Shown one piece after another: positions 6,625 through 7,235 of a stretch of DNA of 7,235 nt. The stretch comes from a bacterium. Lineage in GTDB: Bacteria; SZUA-182; SZUA-191. The stretch is from contig QIEW01000047.1 in the NCBI GenBank assembly GCA_003230535.1, positions 1 to 7,235 on the forward strand, written 5' to 3'. Position numbers and translations under genes: made by a program. The notes beneath the pieces were generated by a model, which ran no database searches, was not told the DNA's origin, and saw only the letters and a list, made by a program, of their open reading frames with translations. The first letter of the stretch is position 1. Each line of letters begins with the position of its first letter.

Positions 6625-7091
6625 CCGCTTAAATTGTTGAGCTGGTGGTTCATAGATTCTTCCACAAACTCATCAAGGACGATATCGACTTCAGCCTGTT
6701 GAGGGGCAAGGGTTTGTTGATCAAATAGATTGAAATATCTGGCTTTGACACTTCGAACTATACAGGTTATTTCGGGGTATAGTTCACCAAAGATGAAGAT
6801 CACCCGATGGGGTGGGGCTTTGAGGACGGTTCCCGAATGCTCCGGATAAAGCAAAGACTGGAGCCAGGCGACTTTTCTCTTAACATCTTCTTTGAAGAAA
6901 AATAGCGTGAAAGTAATCCTACGAACCCCCCCGGCAATATATTGATGTCGAGGATGTGAAATACCCGGAACGGCGATATCGGTATAATGATTCGATTTTG
7001 TATCTACAATTTCGCTCGGATTGTATTGGAATTCCAAACGCTCACGATTTTCAGTGTCAACCAAATAAGCCACTAATCCTTTGCTCGTCAT
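6603..7091 (-). CDS. Tail tube/spike-adaptor protein, 3' end replaced by RIT DNA
   Basis: 162 aa on the minus strand, second member of the tube/adaptor family in the window. It has RERLEFQYNPSE (17-28), GISHPRHQYIAGGVRR (43-58), a FTLFFFKEDVKRKVAWLQSL helix (61-80), the YPEHSGTVLKAPPHRVIFIFG segment (with H84 and P93) and a late strand AEVDIVLDEFVEES. Relatives often end near this strand or continue into a LysM domain. Codons after about residue 150 (LNNLSGHRL onward) lie past the TGTTGAG junction, and the last seven or so are antisense to ritC. The natural C-terminus is therefore probably lost, but the core domain looks complete and may still fold. The start is supported by alignment with the left paralog, although no strong ribosome binding site is seen. 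Codon choice looks more AT-rich than in the left copy. Confidence 0.82.
   Translation of the reverse strand: MTSKGLVAYLVDTENRERLEFQYNPSEIVDTKSNHYTDIAVPGISHPRHQYIAGGVRRITFTLFFFKEDVKRKVAWLQSLLYPEHSGTVLKAPPHRVIFIFGELYPEITCIVRSVKARYFNLFDQQTLAPQQAEVDIVLDEFVEESMNHQLNNLSGHRLSSH
6618..6656. repeat. Interrupted palindrome centred on the right junction
   Basis: TCTATGA (6618-6624, containing the ritC stop codon) and TCATAGA (6650-6656, in the tube-family gene) are perfect inverse copies. With a few mismatches the match extends outward (about 11 of 14 bases). The centre, near 6637, falls inside the TGTTGAG junction heptamer. It could be a recombinase-binding palindrome or chance. The 25-base gap is longer than in a classical core site. 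Confidence 0.4.
6635..6641 (+). repeat. Right junction TGTTGAG (candidate att core)
   Basis: Direct copy of the left-junction heptamer. With its upstream context, TTAAATTGTTGAG (6629-6641) it also resembles the leader arm TTAATGTTGAG apart from a two-base insertion. It lies 11 bases after the ritC stop and close to where the minus-strand tube-family gene should end. Confidence 0.45.
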
Positions 7092-7131
7092 CTTTATTGC
7101 CCGATTTTTTATATTAAAGGTTTATCCTGAA

Positions 7132-7161
7132 ATATTAGGTGCAGTTTTCGTAACTTCTCAA
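7132..7161 (-). promoter_or_regulatory. Candidate promoter of the right tube-family gene
   Basis: Read on the minus strand: TTGAGA (7161-7156), an 18-base spacer and TAATAT (7137-7132), about 40 bases before the gene start at 7091. It suggests this gene could be the first of its own transcript rather than an internal gene of an operon. AT-rich context makes chance matches likely. Confidence 0.3.
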
Positions 7162-7170
7162 AAAGTTGAG
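7157..7170. repeat. Small palindrome CTCAA-AAAG-TTGAG
   Basis: Five-base arms separated by four bases, overlapping the candidate -35 of the minus-strand promoter. It could act as an operator. It shares TTGAG with the RIT motif, but the match is too short to claim a link. Confidence 0.35.
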
Positions 7171-7179
7171 GGAGAGGAG

Positions 7180-7207
7180 TTGTATTTTATGGAGAAGTGT
7201 ATATAAT
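7180..7207 (+). promoter_or_regulatory. Candidate promoter leading out of the window
   Basis: TTGTAT (7180-7185), a 16-base spacer and a perfect TATAAT (7202-7207) on the plus strand, directed toward whatever lies right of the window. Together with the minus-strand candidate it would make 7092-7235 a divergent promoter region. No gene start is visible before the edge. Confidence 0.4.
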
Positions 7208-7235
7208 GTGTTAGGTAGATATTTTGAATAATCAC

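Larger units (their letters stand above)
2826..6641 (+). mobile_element. Recombinase-in-Trio (RIT) element
   Basis: Three adjacent, same-strand, overlapping tyrosine recombinase genes with no passenger gene, preceded by a 160-base non-coding leader. This is the defining layout of RIT elements described in several bacterial phyla. The left edge is placed where homology of the disrupted tube gene ends (about 2823-2826). The right edge is placed just after ritC, where the minus-strand tube-family gene becomes host-like (about 6641). Both edges carry TGTTGAG in direct orientation, as expected if it forms the crossover core. All three enzymes keep their catalytic residues, so the element looks active. 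Exact ends are inferred to within some 10-15 bases. Confidence 0.8.

Noticed and set aside
6618-6656. Rho-independent terminator after ritC
   Set aside because: The arms are only seven bases, AT-rich, separated by 25 bases and not followed by a T-run, so a terminator is unlikely.
2930-7131. TTATCCTGAA occurs at both 2930-2939 and 7122-7131, possible element-end direct repeat
   Set aside because: Ten-base matches are expected many times by chance in 7 kb, and the right copy lies beyond the host gene, far from the element edge.
7171-7206. GGAGAGGAG followed by ATG at 7189, possible gene start
   Set aside because: The frame stops after five codons (MEKCI), so it is not a credible gene.

Overview
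The window holds a 3.8-kb mobile element made of three tyrosine recombinase genes, embedded in phage-tail-like (contractile injection system or prophage) genes. Strong GGAGG-type ribosome binding sites, a TTG start and the style of the tail proteins suggest a Gram-positive, probably clostridial/Desulfotomaculum-like Firmicute. This is an impression from sequence style, not a placement.

Left part (1-2831). A small divergent gene on the minus strand leaves the window at base 1. A plus-strand run follows: a 519-aa tail-fibre-like protein (124-1683), a 220-aa unrecognised protein (1702-2364), an 81-aa three-helix membrane protein with a PQ-loop/SemiSWEET-like motif (2393-2638), and the first 60 or so codons of a tail tube/spike-adaptor protein (2643-2831). 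Short gaps indicate one operon. The last gene breaks off where the mobile element starts.

Middle (about 2826-6641). Three overlapping, co-directional tyrosine recombinase genes (416, 465 and 335 aa) each retain the full R-K-HxxR-H-Y catalytic set. This is the layout of a Recombinase-In-Trio (RIT) element, so I label them ritA, ritB and ritC by position. The leader carries an 11-bp perfect inverted repeat with the motif TGTTGAG. The same heptamer lies in direct orientation exactly at both element/host junctions.

Right part (6603-7235). A second gene of the tube-protein family lies on the minus strand and runs into the 3' end of ritC. It is about 65% identical to the left fragment over the shared N-terminus, but it is a different gene in the opposite orientation. 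The missing 3' part of the left gene does not follow the element, so this is not a simple insertion. An inversion, a deletion, or recombination between two RIT copies is implied. Beyond it is a short intergenic region with candidate divergent promoters.

The most interesting points are the intact RIT element whose two ends cut two different, inverted tail-tube paralogs, the shared junction motif, and the PQ-loop-like membrane protein inside a tail operon.
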